From Setomelanomma holmii (lineage: Eukaryota > Ascomycota > Dothideomycetes > Pleosporales > Phaeosphaeriaceae), in NCBI GenBank assembly GCA_010015745.1, contig ML978167.1, positions 1 through 64,000 of the forward strand: 64,000 nucleotides of DNA. The letters run 5' to 3'. The position numbers and the translations under genes were made by a program. Shown piece after piece: positions 11,186 through 22,526 of the stretch. Below the pieces are notes generated by a model, which saw only the letters and a list, made by a program, of their open reading frames with translations, was not told where the DNA came from and did not search any database. The number at the start of each line of letters is the position of its first letter. The stretch's first letter is position 1.

Positions 11186-13211
11186 CTAGAATTCCTCGGT
11201 CCACCACTTACTACGCCGCCTCGTTGGCTCCTTCCATTCCCAAGTCGGCCCAACCCAGCATCTGCCCTGATGATCTGCAACGAAGCCAACTTCCTTTTCA
11301 GCAATCCACATGTCACTAAGCTTCTGCGTGACCTTCTCGTCATCGATAGCACACACTGCATCATGCGGAAACAAGCCTCGCGGTCCTCTTCGATTCCCCA
11401 ATGAGGCTTGCCAATAGTGCTTCGGACTTGCATCGAATGCTGTTGGGTAAGGAAGTGTTTCCTCTTCAGGCCTGTATGATGAGACGTCAACGAGATTGTC
11501 AAATGGGACGAGGGATAGGTGACCAATCTCGCGGGAGAGATATGGTGTTAGCACAATGTAAGTCGTACCATGTCGAGGTGGATTGGGTGGCGGGATCGTA
11601 GGTCTTCGAGAGGTATTGTGGGTACTTTGATGCCCATCTGCAGGAGCTCGCTTCCGTGGCGGTACATGTGTCTGTGGACCTTGCGCGTCTGGATACGACG
11701 GGGGAGGCGGAGCAGGCTGGTACGCGAACGATGGCTTGTTCGGCTCTGTCGTTGGCGATGTAGGCGAGGTCCTTGTTCCCGTTGGTACAGGCTCTGGCTC
11801 TTCAGGTACACTTCCCATCTTGTTTGAGCCGGGTGCTGGAGTAGAGAAGTTCCGAAAGCTGGATGCATCCCCAGAAGATGGCCTCTTTCTGTCTACCTTT
11901 GGAGACTCCTGTTGCGGCACCCTGGAAAACCCATACGGCGATCTTGACCGTTCTCGCGGTACTGTACCAGGGCTGAGATGCTCAGCTGAAGTAGCCTTGG
12001 GTATCTCCGGGCCAGGATCAGAGAACACCCGCTTGCCCGTGAAGCCTGGCCGGGCACCGGTTTTGTCACCTTGCCTGGTGTCTTGGCTCCATTTTGCTTG
12101 TGGAGGATCTGAGCCTTCGGTCGCGTGAGCCGATGGTGGCGGCTGTGGGGTATACGCTGTATAAGATGTGCACGCTCCATACGGCGCATTGTCTGGAGGT
12201 GACATTGGAGGCGTTGGCATACCATTGTTACTTGGTATCGTCGCCGGTGCAAGGCTCATCGCAAGACTGGCGACAGCATTTGAGGACTTTCGAACACTAT
12301 TGAACCGCTCCAGAGATGGTGGCTGGTAGACCAACTGCGAGACTGAAGGTGCTGCATGGAGTGTATATGGTGGCGGCGGCTTGTACGTATAGGGCCTGCT
12401 CTCTCGTTTCGGAAACTCGGTCATACCCTCGTTTGGATCTTCGTCGTCGCCTTTCTTTTCTTCCTTCTCTTTCTCTTTTTCCTTCTCACGCCTCGACTTG
12501 ACTTTTGCTGCTTCCTTTTTAGCTTTCTCAACCTCCTTCATGGCCTCATCAAGAGCCTTGTTCTGTGATTGAACAACCTTGAGGAAGGCTATACGCTCAT
12601 TTTGCAACTGCTCCCTACCAATTGTTAGAAACATCATCAGAGTATGGCAACGGCGACGTACATCAACGCCTTGTCAGGCATCTTGCTTTTTGCCATCTCT
12701 ATGTTCAGGGTTACGAGCAAGAGATTCAAGGTACTCTTCGACGAATCCAACAGACTTCGCAAGATGGTAATGCGGCCTTTGTAGAAGACGAACTTCATCT
12801 TCTTGAAGAACGATAAGGAGGAATCTTTCGCAGCGGACGGGTTCAAGGCTGCCATGAGGCCGTTGGCTTCATCGTACACCAGGCTACACTGCTCTACCAG
12901 CTGAGGCAATGTGTCAAAGATCGACTGGATGACGGTCGATCCGATCGTCTTGATGCTTTCTTCGAGACTGGATTGGACTAATCGCAGGACCTATGCGCTA
13001 TTAACCCCATTGCGGTGTGAATGCAGCCGAGCACCCGTGTCCTCGAATTGGCCACACTGACCTGCGAGAAACCGGCCATATCATTCGAAATGTATCGAAC
13101 GTCTCGTCCAGCGGACCCCAACTCTTCAGCCAGGTCGTTCATGCTCACAGATACCTTAATTGCTGCTGTAGCGACCCCTGCAATGGACGCTATGATCTCG
13201 AGGCCTGACAT
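11186..13211 (-). CDS. protein with fungal STAND N-terminal domain and proline-rich region
   Basis: Three exons give 635 residues: 13062-13211, 12662-12990 and 11186-12614, with introns 12991-13061 and 12615-12661. The first 50 residues (MSGLEIIASIAGVATAAIKV, then LAEELGSAGRDVRYISND) match the style of the helical N-terminal domain placed before NACHT/NB-ARC modules in fungal STAND proteins. No Walker A or other NTPase motif follows. Instead there is a helical region, a highly charged Lys/Glu coiled coil (about residues 170-210), a long Pro/Ser-rich disordered stretch and a conserved-looking C-terminus (YIVLTPYLSREIGHLSLVPF). Function unknown; possibly a stand-alone adaptor that uses this interaction domain. 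Confidence 0.75.
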
Positions 13212-13873
13212 TATCTATGTAAACTCCCAGCGACATTTAAAAGCAGTGTAAGACGCTCTGGAAGATGTGAAGATAGACAGGAGTTAGCAAGGCTGTAGAA
13301 TCGAAGCATCTTGGCGATCTGCAGCTGAGTATCCCGAGGTCGCAATTGAGGCCCCCCATCTGCAGCCACAGCGGGTGTTTAACCTCTTGTAGTTGAGCCA
13401 TGCTCGTGTTCGGGGGAGGCGACTGAAACGTGCCCGTGGAGTGATGAATACTTATGGTTAAGCGAGGCAGATGAAGACTTATGCTGAATGGGTTTACATG
13501 TTGGAAGATACATCGCGTAGTAGGCGTAGACGTTTTCAGGTCACTGTGGTAGAGGTCTCACTAGGCTGACTGGCTATCGTTGCTATCGCCGATTGGCCAA
13601 ATGCTCGGAACCATTCCGACAGGTCGGAATGTCTAGTCTGGAACTTGCGCCAGCTCAACCATGGTAGATCATGACTGACTCACAAGGATTCAGAAGCAAT
13701 TATAATCCGTCTGAAGGTAACCAGAACAGTCCTTTGCATCTTCCTCATCTCGACCACAAGAACAGTTCACACTGTCCATGGCTCAACCACAAGGACAGTG
13801 AGGTTGTTCATACCACACCATCGCATCAGACAACACCCTGAATACCCTCACAACACTCCCGAACCACCTCAAC
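13212..13873. other. divergent intergenic region
   Basis: About 660 bp between two divergently transcribed genes, and so likely to contain both promoters. Near 13740-13800 there are two imperfect copies of an ACCACAAGRACAGT stretch. No gene is recognised. Confidence 0.5.
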
Positions 13874-14442
13874 ATGGACGCAGGATGGGAAGAGCTTGAA
13901 AGATTGGCCACGGCGGCATCGGCCAACGATGCTCAAATAGCCAACCAGTACCCTTCCCCAGACACCATCGAGCGCTGGAAGAAGCTCTTCGGGTACTCCC
14001 ACATGGAGGCTGTACGCTTAATCGGTGATCAGCGAGGAGATGGTGAGTCGTTCTCTGATATATAGCGATTCAATCTGATCATTTACAAGTCACCCGCGAA
14101 CGCATCACCGACGACCACTGGTCACTCATCAAGGACAAAAAGGAAGCGCTAGGCTACGATCGTGAAGCCTACGAGCACAGTCTCCAGCTTCCCAAGGTCT
14201 TCAAGGCTCAGAGCGCTACCATCCCTACCACCGGTGCTGACGGCGAAATGATGTTGCTCTTTCGCTTGGGATGCTTGCTCGATACGCCCGAGAAGGTCAA
14301 GGAGATTGCCGGGCTCGACAAGTTGCCCGTGGTCAGGGAGGGTATGAGCGAGCTAGGTGTCGTCAAGTTCTGTGCCGTTGATAAGGACGCTCAGAAGAAG
14401 TTGGAGGAGTGGTTGGCGCAGAAGGCTGTGCTGCAGGAGTGA
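13874..14442 (+). CDS. small conserved protein of unknown function
   Basis: Two exons (13874-14042 and 14090-14442; intron GTGAGT...ACAAG) give 173 residues. The N-terminal part (YPSPDTIERWKKLFGYSHME) continues through the splice as RLIGDQRGDVTRERITDDHW. The C-terminal part is a compact alpha/beta-looking segment ending LEEWLAQKAVLQE. There is no signal peptide, membrane span or known catalytic motif. The clean splice join and even composition support a real gene; I do not recognise the family. Confidence 0.75.
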
Positions 14443-14664
14443 CTAAGTACGCCTTGGATCACGGTTAACCAGTATATCAAAACTCATCATCACAACAGCC
14501 ATATCACCGAGAACAAAACCTTTCTGCCTCCACCATTCACGGTCTTAGCCTGGATTTCAAAACTGATATCAAAATTAAGAATGTATTATATACAACAACA
14601 CCAGGCACAAGCGCAAACAGCTCACCAAACACCACCGCTATGCAATCCCATGTTCCCCATCTCC

Positions 14665-15265
14665 TCACAACGGCATATTCGGCTGAAGCCAACCCCCTTG
14701 ACTCTTCAAAATATCCGCACTAGGCTGCTTCGTCACAGTACCCTTCGCCACTTCCTTATACCTTGTGAGCGTCTTATCCCCACTGAAATTCTGATTAATA
14801 ACACCGCTCATACCAGCCTGGCAATGGTTACCGTTTGGCTGCGAACAATAATACCAGAAGGGCTCTTTGGACGAGACCTGGAATGTGAATACGTTCTTGG
14901 CCTCGCCTGCAGCAGTGGCGAAGTTGAAGCCAGAAAAGATACCGGCGCCGTTGGATAGGGGTTCGCAGGGCTTGTCGAAGGAGGATTGGATGATGGTGTG
15001 GTTCTGGGGAGGGTGTTAGTGTACGTGCTGCATGTATCGGAGATGATCGTGTTGTATGTACCTTGGGTAAGAAGTGGAATTCGACAAGGTCGCCGATCTC
15101 TGCGACGACGTTTTCGGGCTCGAAGTGTAGGCCGTTGTTAGCGGTTGTTGAGCCGGCGAAGATGCGGTGAATGACGCCTGTGGAGCGAATTTCGTTTGCT
15201 GGTAGGGCGGTGGTGAGGCAGAGGAGGCATGTTGCTGCGAGAGCGAGGGATGTGAAGCCGACCAT
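14665..15265 (-). CDS. secreted cupredoxin-like protein
   Basis: Two exons (15062-15265 and 14665-15003; intron 15004-15061) give 180 residues. A signal peptide (MVGFTSLALAATCLLCLTTA) is followed by a single plastocyanin/cupredoxin fold. Possible type-1 copper ligands are the His in KNHTIIQSSF, the Cys in PFWYYCSQ, the His in NGNHCQ and the Met in AGMSGV. Such fungal extracellular proteins are usually Ser-rich and GPI-anchored. This one is short and ends GGWLQPNMPL with no Ser/Thr tail or GPI signal, so it is probably freely secreted. Role unknown. Confidence 0.85.
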
Positions 15266-16336
15266 GTTGGTAGTGGTGGATTGGTGATTAAAATATGCGT
15301 GTTTGTATTACCGTGGGAGATTATGTGCGAACGGGTAGGAAATGCGAAGAGACGCTGTGGTAATGATCGATGAAGCAAAGAGCCCAGCCAGTTTTATACC
15401 GTCATCAGAAATCCTCTTTTCCACAAACATCAGCAGCAGCTGTTGCCGTGCGTACAGCCATCAAGATACCTCTTTGCCGTCTGGGTATAAGCAGCCATAG
15501 CGGCGCGGTCATTTCGTCTCTTCCCGTCGGCTCAACCTCAGCGCACAAAGACATGGTCTGACAGTGCAAGAATCGTCCAATCTCGCGCTAAGAGCAATTT
15601 CAGTAATCCATGAGCCTCTCAGACACTTCGTGATTACAGTTCTTCTCGAGATAGTCCGATAAGCGACTCGCACGGTTGCTAACGCTAGGAAACAGTCGGT
15701 GTAGCTAACACGAAATGGCTCGGTTGAGCCTGTGGCTCAGCCCTACCAGAAAAAGGTGATGCTGACAGAGCCGCACCAAATATATACAAACTTGAATTTA
15801 AGCTTATTTTTAGCCAATGCAGCTGACCACGATGGTCTCTTGGTGTCTAAAGTCTACATGTGTTACGACTGATTATTTTTGTAGAAGCATGAGGTATAGC
15901 GAAGCTGTCCGGACCAAAGTCGAGCCGGAACACGTCCAAGAAATTGTGGATGGTCCAGCGCCCATGTTCATGTCTGTGCCACGGCGTGACGTTGTTAAGG
16001 TAAACAGAACGTGCAATGTGTGAGGTTTATAAGGGTGGCCTATTTTTAGCCAGGTCGCGCACTTACAAAGCGGTGGCTCCAAACGTCGAAACAATTTCCC
16101 GGCACGCATCTACCGAGCTGCGCCTCCAAGTAGGCGCACACGTAATCACCGAACGTGGATGTCGCTGCACGAGCGCGGTCTGAAAAGGAGACAACTGTGG
16201 AGAAAGAAGCGAAGGACGGAAGCTCATAAGCCGAGCCAGACAGGCTTCAGATGCATGAAATTATGATACCAACGGCGGGTAGGAAAAGGTATCACGATGC
16301 AGGTATATGTACAAAGAATAAAACATACGCTCACGC
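15266..16336. other. intergenic region
   Basis: About 1.07 kb between the cupredoxin promoter side and the 3' end of RRP6. Only short uninformative open frames are present. Confidence 0.5.
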
Positions 16337-18804
16337 TCAAGACTGAAATGTTCGGCTTCGACCAGCCTTTTCCTTTTGCGCCCGAGGCAAACCCTTGGGT
16401 GCATCGGTCATGCCTGAGAAAGGACTGAAACCGACAGGCTTCTTCTTCTTGTCTTTTTTGTCCTTCTTTCCCTTCTTGCCTTGGTCGTCGTTGGCATGTA
16501 AAATGGATGGCGCGTTTGCGTAGTCGAATGCAGGCTCGTCATCGCAGTTGAGACTCGCCGCTTTTGCTGCTTCTTCTCTCTCCTTCTGCTTCTTAAGCGC
16601 TTTCTTAGCCGCCTTCTGGCGTGCTCGTATCGCCTCTTCTGATTCTTCGTGGTCAATCATGATCTCGTCATCATGCATCGGATCTAGTGCTGGAGTCGTG
16701 GAAACTTTCTCTTCGATGGCATCGGTGCGCTTTCGCTTCTTCCCACCAAGCTGCTTGACAATGAAAAGATCCGTGCGCTCGTCTGCTTGCGGCCTGTCCT
16801 CCTTTGGGACGAATGTGTGCTTCGATTTCTCAGCTTCAGGTATTGCAATGGCTGATACGCCATTTGTATCGGCAAATATCTCAGCGGTGAGAGGAGGTAA
16901 AGGTAGGGCGAGGTCAACGCTGAATGTGGACATTGGCCGTTCTTGCGCTGCGTGCCATAGCTTGCCCCAGAATCTCGAAGCAGGAGCGCGTGTGGCAGGA
17001 GTCGCCGTAGCGATAGTGCCCAATAGTGGAGCTTGCAATGGTGTTGGCACCACGGGTGGTTGTAATGGTTTCTTTGGAGTCTCGAACTCGGCTCGTCGTG
17101 CCAACTTCATGTCATCGATGGCCTTTAGCACATCGTTTAGTTCCTGCCCGTCTATACCGTCTTGCTTGGCTTTTGTGATGACGTTGACGAGCTCGTCCGC
17201 CTTCGCTCGAATGATATGTGAGACGTGCTGGATGGCGTTGAAGAGAGCTGCTTTGTCGACAGGCATTGCGCGGGCAATTGAAAAAACGGCGTGGTTAGGC
17301 ATGATGAAAAGAGGGCTTTCGTCCTCTTGGCGGCTCAGTTTATCTCTCCATTGATGCACAGCCCTGAAGACAGCGAATTGTTGCGCTGTGAACTGAGTGG
17401 GAAACCTCATGATGAGCTTGTGCCAGCCCATGGATCCCAGGCCAAGCTCCGAGTCGTAGATAGGATGCTCATAACGCTGCAGTGCAGTCTCTTTTGACTT
17501 TTGCAGAACATCCCCCACTTTGTTCTTTTCCGGATTTGAAAAATCCGACTTTGCAACAAGTTCGTTTCTCAGATTGTCGTACACATACAATAAGAAGTGT
17601 GTGTCTCCTCGCGCATATTCAAAAAGGTCCTCGGTCAATGGTCGTACCCGCCAGTCAGCGAGCTGATGCTGTTTTTGTGCCTTGAATTGAACATGTCTCT
17701 CCAGCAAATACGCAAGACTCCCTCCTGGGTACCCAAGTGACCGGGCTGCATGATGAGTATCGAAGAGGCCAACCACGTAAAGTCCAAGGTCGCGTTGTAA
17801 CCACATTATGTCCATGTATGCTCCGTGTAAGACTTTGAGAATGGATGGATCTGCAAAAACTTCGTTCAGACATTCAAGCTTTCGCCGCCACGGCTTCAGT
17901 GTGTCGACTATCCAATCTTTCTGACGAGTGCTGATTTGCATTAATGAGACCATGCCGATGTACGAGCGATTGTCGTGATGTTCTAGATCGATGGCAATCT
18001 CCTTTGCCGTTTTCAACTCGGCAAGCATTGCAGCGACAGCTTCCGGAGTGTCGACAAACGTGGCAGTAGTGGATTCGAAGGGTGGATATGGAATGGGCTC
18101 GGCGTGCTCGTAGACTGACGAAGGGTAATCGTAGGTTTCGATCTCGGTCTGGTATGGGTGTGGGTATCTGCACATGGTAAGTTTCAACGAGCATGTATCT
18201 GTAAGCGTACGTACTGTTCTCGACCTCTGTTATCTTTAAATGTCTTCAGACATTCTTCTAGGGGTATCTTTGCGTGCGGTTTTGAACTCATGAGCGGGCG
18301 GAAGCCGCCACTCTCGTCGTTGGTCGGCACATGCTCGAATTGAAGCTGCGGTTTGGCGATATGCTTCCGGTCGGCAATATTCGGTCGGGCGTTGGTGACA
18401 GTCTAGGAGCATATCAATAAATGGTCACCTCTACGAAGGTGGGTTTCTTGTACCTGCTCTGCGCTCGGACTCAGGCGCTTCACTACACCAGTGTACTCAT
18501 CCAGACTCGTATCTGCCTTCTCAAGCAAGCTGTCGATGACATCAACAACCCCCCTCCAATTGGCGTCTATGGCTTCGACGTCGGGTAGCTTGGGACCTAC
18601 AGCGTCCGAGCTCGCTGCAGCATTCTCGAGAAGGCGCTGCGCGAGAAGAAGGAGCCGCGCATTTTGTGCGTCAAGCTGAGAGCCTACTTCGGGGTTCAAC
18701 GAGCGCTGGAAGCTTATGTCGGCCGCTCCTATGTGAGAGGCGGAGCGCGTCGTAGAAACAAGAGCTTTCGAGATCTCGTCCTGAAGAGTTTTGAAGGAGT
18801 CCAT
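16337..18804 (-). CDS. RRP6: nuclear exosome 3'-5' exoribonuclease RRP6
   Basis: The catalytic nuclear exosome subunit that trims rRNA, snoRNA and aberrant transcripts. Three exons (18454-18804, 18215-18402, 16337-18167) give 789 residues. Order of parts: an N-terminal PMC2NT region that contacts the Rrp47 partner; the DEDD-y exonuclease with motif I in EIAIDLEHHDNRSY, motif II in HGAYMDIMWLQRDLG and motif III in YARGDTHFLLYVYD, where the Asp and Tyr are in place; an HRDC domain (AVFRAVHQWRDKLSRQEDES); and a basic C-terminal tail with KKGKKDKKDKKKK suited to nuclear localisation. The length is normal for filamentous fungi. Confidence 0.95.
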
Positions 18805-19035
18805 GGTGATGTTACTGATGATTCATTATAGTGCCACGCTACCCGGAAGAGATCTGAGGTCGTCGCCTCAATTGGAGCAGGGTTGAGAGGAAGTAAAGAG
18901 TGCGCTGTCGCATGTCACAAAGAAAGAAATGTCAAGTTTGGCGCTAGTGAGAATGCGCCTATCGATAAGAGCTGTAAGCATCGCCGTCACCTGCACTTCT
19001 ACCTAGAATCTGACTCTCCACTTTTACAACACAAA

Positions 19036-19515
19036 ATGTCCGCCTCCTTAGCGCCAGAATGCAATGAAGTGAAAGAGTTAGTCAAGGTTGTCTGTATGGT
19101 AATATCGAAACTGTGGTTGACTCGGCCACAGGCGTTACGACAACTGTTTCCTGAAATGGTACAGCGAGAGTAGGTCTTCGCCGCATTACATGCAAGGACT
19201 TCGCTTACATCCATCAGAATTTCTGAGAGGCACTGCAACAACCGACGAATGCAAGCCAATCTTTGAGAAGTACGAGCAATGTCTGTCGGTTAGTTCTTTG
19301 CCGTTCGTGAATTCGGCTCAACCTTGACACGGAAACAGCGAGCTTTGGATGACAGAGGCATCGACAAAATGCTCAAAGAGGTCCGAGACGACAACAGAGA
19401 AAATGATGCAGAGCACATGAAACCCGTCAGTACAATCTTTATCGAAGACAAAGTGGACGATTCTTACACCGGATTCTGTAGAATCGATAGTCTCCACGGA
19501 CTTCTCACACTATAA
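19036..19515 (+). CDS. MDM35: mitochondrial intermembrane-space protein MDM35 (TRIAP1 family)
   Basis: The partner of Ups/PRELI lipid-transfer proteins, shuttling phosphatidic acid or phosphatidylserine across the intermembrane space. Four small exons: 19036-19076, 19132-19169, 19217-19287 and 19339-19515. The assembled protein has the twin CX9C pattern: Cys in ECNEVKERYDNCF and again in ECKPIFEKYEQCL, each pair separated by exactly nine residues. FLKWYSEKFLRG lies between them, which is diagnostic of the family. The predicted 108 residues exceed the usual 80-90. The extra tail after DAEHMKP is not typical and may reflect a missed intron (GTCAGT follows) or a changed 3' end. The stop lies 47 bp before the transposable element. 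Confidence 0.88.
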
Positions 19516-19560
19516 CATTGTACACTAGTCGCTTGCATTGTCGGCATCTGAAAGCATTAG

Positions 19561-19562
19561 TA
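19561..19562. other. left TA target-site dinucleotide
   Basis: TA directly outside the left terminal inverted repeat, matching the TA at 26663-26664. Tc1/mariner/pogo elements duplicate TA on insertion. Two bases alone are weak evidence, but they lie exactly where the repeats end. Confidence 0.6.
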
Positions 19563-20108
19563 ACGTCGATCCATGCGTGCCGGGACGCACGGTGTAACGG
19601 GACGCTGTTTCTTCCGGACCTTCGGATTATCCCAAGTGTTCTCGAATTCAAACAAGTCCAATGCGCGTCTATTCTGCAGCTCTCGTTCTCTTTGCACATG
19701 GGTCTCCGACGCTGAAAAGCGCGCTCTTAACCGTGCTGTCGCTCATTCTGTTAGCAATAGCTATCGACTCTCCTTATTCACCCCCCTGTCCATTTGCAAC
19801 AGTACATATTAGCAAAAGGCTCGGTAGGCTAAGGAAGGGGTCAAGATAGCAAAGATTAAGACTGCAGCCTCGCAAGGTTGACTTAGGGGAATATAGGCAT
19901 ATTCCGGCAGTTTCTCCGCGCGGACGGCAAGATCGTCAAAACGCGATCCTCAGGACGTGCGCTGTTAGCAGCACTTGGCATGCAAGCAGCCTGCAGTAGC
20001 TCAGATATCGCCGTACATTATCGTAATGAATTTTGAGGCTGTGCCTGTAGCGGGCCATTTGCTAAGAATAGCTGTGGCGCATGCGGGCGGCTTTCTAGAA
20101 GCTTCTGA
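19563..20108 (+). repeat. left terminal inverted repeat
   Basis: About 546 bp that match the reverse complement of 26129-26662. The outer 44 bases differ at only about four positions; the interior is more diverged but stays collinear to near 20108. A subterminal hairpin lies at 19571-19592 (CCATGCGT and ACGCACGG arms around GCCGGG, one mismatch). A 79-codon open frame (19573-19812) has a counterpart in the other repeat. Confidence 0.85.
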
Positions 20109-20217
20109 GGCCAGATGCTCAGCCCTGACTGTTGCAATGCGTCCTTGACCGCCAACGCCGTTTGCAGATGCCTCACCGTGCAGCCTTACACCTCTACTCT
20201 TTTGTCCTGTTGTTACT

Positions 20218-21915
20218 ATGGACAAGGCTAGTCAAGTGCTCGCGCAGGGTCTTCCGCCTGCTGTGACCACTTCTTATCGTGCGCTTGCGGACCATGGCGA
20301 GGTTCCTCGCTCTACCCTTCATGCTCGTGCCCAGGGCCGCCGCTCAATAGAAGAGGAGGCGCAGAGCCAACAGTATCTCAGCCCGTGGGAAGAGGATGCG
20401 CTTGTCAAGTTTCTCCTACAGATGTCTGATCTGGGGCAGCCCGTGCGGATCAAGTTCATACCCTTCCTTGCCTTCTACGTTGCTCGCCACCGATCCGAAC
20501 AAGCCCGACCACCGAAGCCGCCAAACAAGAACTGGGCGCGCGCCTTCGAGAAGCGCCATCCTGATACGCAAGCACGAAGGGTCACAGCACTAGACTGGAA
20601 CTGCCATGAGAAGAACACATACTGGAAGATATCCTACTGGTTTGAGGTGATAGGAAGGGTGTTGCAAGACCCAGCCGTCTTAGCAGAGAACGTATACAAC
20701 ATGGATGAGACTGGCGTGATGTTATCAATGCTTGGTTCGGTCAAAGTGCTGGTAAGTAGGAACGACATGCGAAGCTATAGAGGCGGACGTGTGAAGCGGA
20801 AGTTAGTTACCGCAATCGAGTGCATTAGCGGCGACGGTAGGTATCTAAACCCTTTGATTATATGGCCGGCAACCACTCATCGAAGCAACTGGACTACGTT
20901 TCCCACCCCTGGGTGGCAGTACGCGTGCACTGCTACCGGCTACACCGACTCTTATGTTAGCCTGCAGTGGCTGAAGCGGATCTTTGATCCAGAGACCAAG
21001 GAGCGGGCAAACAATAAGCCGCGAGTGCTGATCTGTGATGGTTTTGGTACGCATGAGACGCTGGAGATTCTCGAGTTTTGCTTTGCAAACAACATTGTGC
21101 TATGCCGACTTCCTTCTCACACTTCTCACAAGCTGCAGCCGTGCGATGTTGCCGTCTTTGCTCCGCTGAAGGCAGCCTATCGTGAACAGGTCGAACGACT
21201 GGAGCGGGGAGGCGTTAACACGATCGGCAAAGAGCATTTTACTTCTCTCTTTAGCCCTGCGCGAGTGAAGGCATTCACAGCTAAGAACATTAAGGCCGGC
21301 TTTGCGGCAAGTGGCTTGTTCCCATTCAACCCAGACAGAGTGCTTAGCTCTATGCCTAAGCCAGCTGTAGGTCCCTTCACCGCATCGACAGCGGATAGAG
21401 TCATCACTAGGCCGAGTTCACAAGAGCAAATACCTCAAACCCCTGTGACACCAGTGTCAGCAGAAGGTCTGATGTCCCTGCAGAATCTGATCATTGAGCA
21501 GGACGCCTATGCTCTTGATGAGGAGAGCAAACAAAGGCTACAAAGACACGTTCTTAAGTTCTCAAAAGCTGCCCAACTATCCTTCGCCAAAGGGGCCCTT
21601 CAGCAGAACCACATCCAACTCCTGCTCAAGGTCAACGACGAGGCTAAAGTGCGACGATCAACCAAGTCACTGGTGCTGGGAACGGCCAAGGTTATGGGCT
21701 ACGAGGAGCTCCAAAATGCACGTGCGAAGCGTGCTGAAACGGAGGCTGCCAAAGCGACTAAAGCCAAAGGGAGACGGGGTCGAAAGCGAACAAATGCGTC
21801 ATTGGAGGCAGACGCAACAGAGCCGAAGCGAAAAGTAGCGCGGGCGAGAAAAGAGCTGGCGCCAACGTTGGCCCCGGTACTGTCACCGAGAGTCCCTGTG
21901 GCGCGCATGTACTAA
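20218..21915 (+). CDS. DDE_1-family transposase (pogo/Fot1-type)
   Basis: Cuts and joins the ends of its element at TA sites. A single uninterrupted exon of 565 residues. The N-terminal helix-turn-helix (psq) part is followed by a CENP-B-type HTH region (LSPWEEDALVKFLLQMSDLG, then FYVARHR). The catalytic residues are Asp163 in YNMDETG, Asp274 in ICDGFGTHET and Asp310 in KLQPCDVAVFAPLK, giving a DD35D spacing. The C-terminus is Lys/Arg/Ala-rich (KAKGRRGRKR), fitting nuclear entry. No stop or frameshift interrupts it, so it may be functional or recently active. It begins about 110 bp inside the left repeat. Confidence 0.93.
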   Translation: MDKASQVLAQGLPPAVTTSYRALADHGEVPRSTLHARAQGRRSIEEEAQSQQYLSPWEEDALVKFLLQMSDLGQPVRIKFIPFLAFYVARHRSEQARPPKPPNKNWARAFEKRHPDTQARRVTALDWNCHEKNTYWKISYWFEVIGRVLQDPAVLAENVYNMDETGVMLSMLGSVKVLVSRNDMRSYRGGRVKRKLVTAIECISGDGRYLNPLIIWPATTHRSNWTTFPTPGWQYACTATGYTDSYVSLQWLKRIFDPETKERANNKPRVLICDGFGTHETLEILEFCFANNIVLCRLPSHTSHKLQPCDVAVFAPLKAAYREQVERLERGGVNTIGKEHFTSLFSPARVKAFTAKNIKAGFAASGLFPFNPDRVLSSMPKPAVGPFTASTADRVITRPSSQEQIPQTPVTPVSAEGLMSLQNLIIEQDAYALDEESKQRLQRHVLKFSKAAQLSFAKGALQQNHIQLLLKVNDEAKVRRSTKSLVLGTAKVMGYEELQNARAKRAETEAAKATKAKGRRGRKRTNASLEADATEPKRKVARARKELAPTLAPVLSPRVPVARMY

Positions 21916-22526
21916 GGAACTCTCTCAAGCTTTGCACCTAATTATCTATATACTGAACTGGATGTTGTGTAAATAGCATAGAATAGAATATCATCGTCGT
22001 GACCGGTACAGTGCAGATGCTGATGAAGCGAGCTTGTGTGGTTTATTTCCTAGCTTAGTCGCCAACTTGGAGAGTTGATACCGGTAAGCTCGCACGTGCG
22101 GCGCGCTCGGGTTCACCTCTTCCGTCCTGCATCACCACTGGCCAGGCAAGATCAAAGCGCATCCAGTCTTCGCTACCTGCTGAGCTCGCAGCGCCAAAGA
22201 CGCGCTCAACATGGCTGCAGCTGCTCTACAGCCTTGCGGCTGACATTCTGCATGCGCACGGAGCCACGTCTACCCCGCCTAAGGCCTAATAAGATGCCCT
22301 CGCCAAACCACGAAATCAACACAGCGCGCTCAACTCAGCTTGCGCACTTGAGAACGCTGTTCTATCATCAAGACATGTAGAGCTGCACGGCCAACTATCT
22401 CCTTCCTCTTACGCCGAACTCTACAGCGCACGGCACGGCCATCACGCCCTCGTCCTAATAGGCTGCCACATCGAACCTCTCGTGTCTCGGTTCCACCGCG
22501 CGCCCGCCATACACCTGCACGAGTCA
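21916..22526. other. spacer between transposase and NLR gene
   Basis: About 610 bp, presumably holding the transposase terminator and NLR promoter. The NLR frame is open from 22482, but the first ATG that fits the HET domain is 22527. No internal terminal-repeat sequence is seen here. Confidence 0.5.

Noticed and set aside
22429..22460. Possible tRNA B-box-like TCGAACC sequence
   Set aside because: No matching A box, acceptor stem or cloverleaf could be drawn around it.
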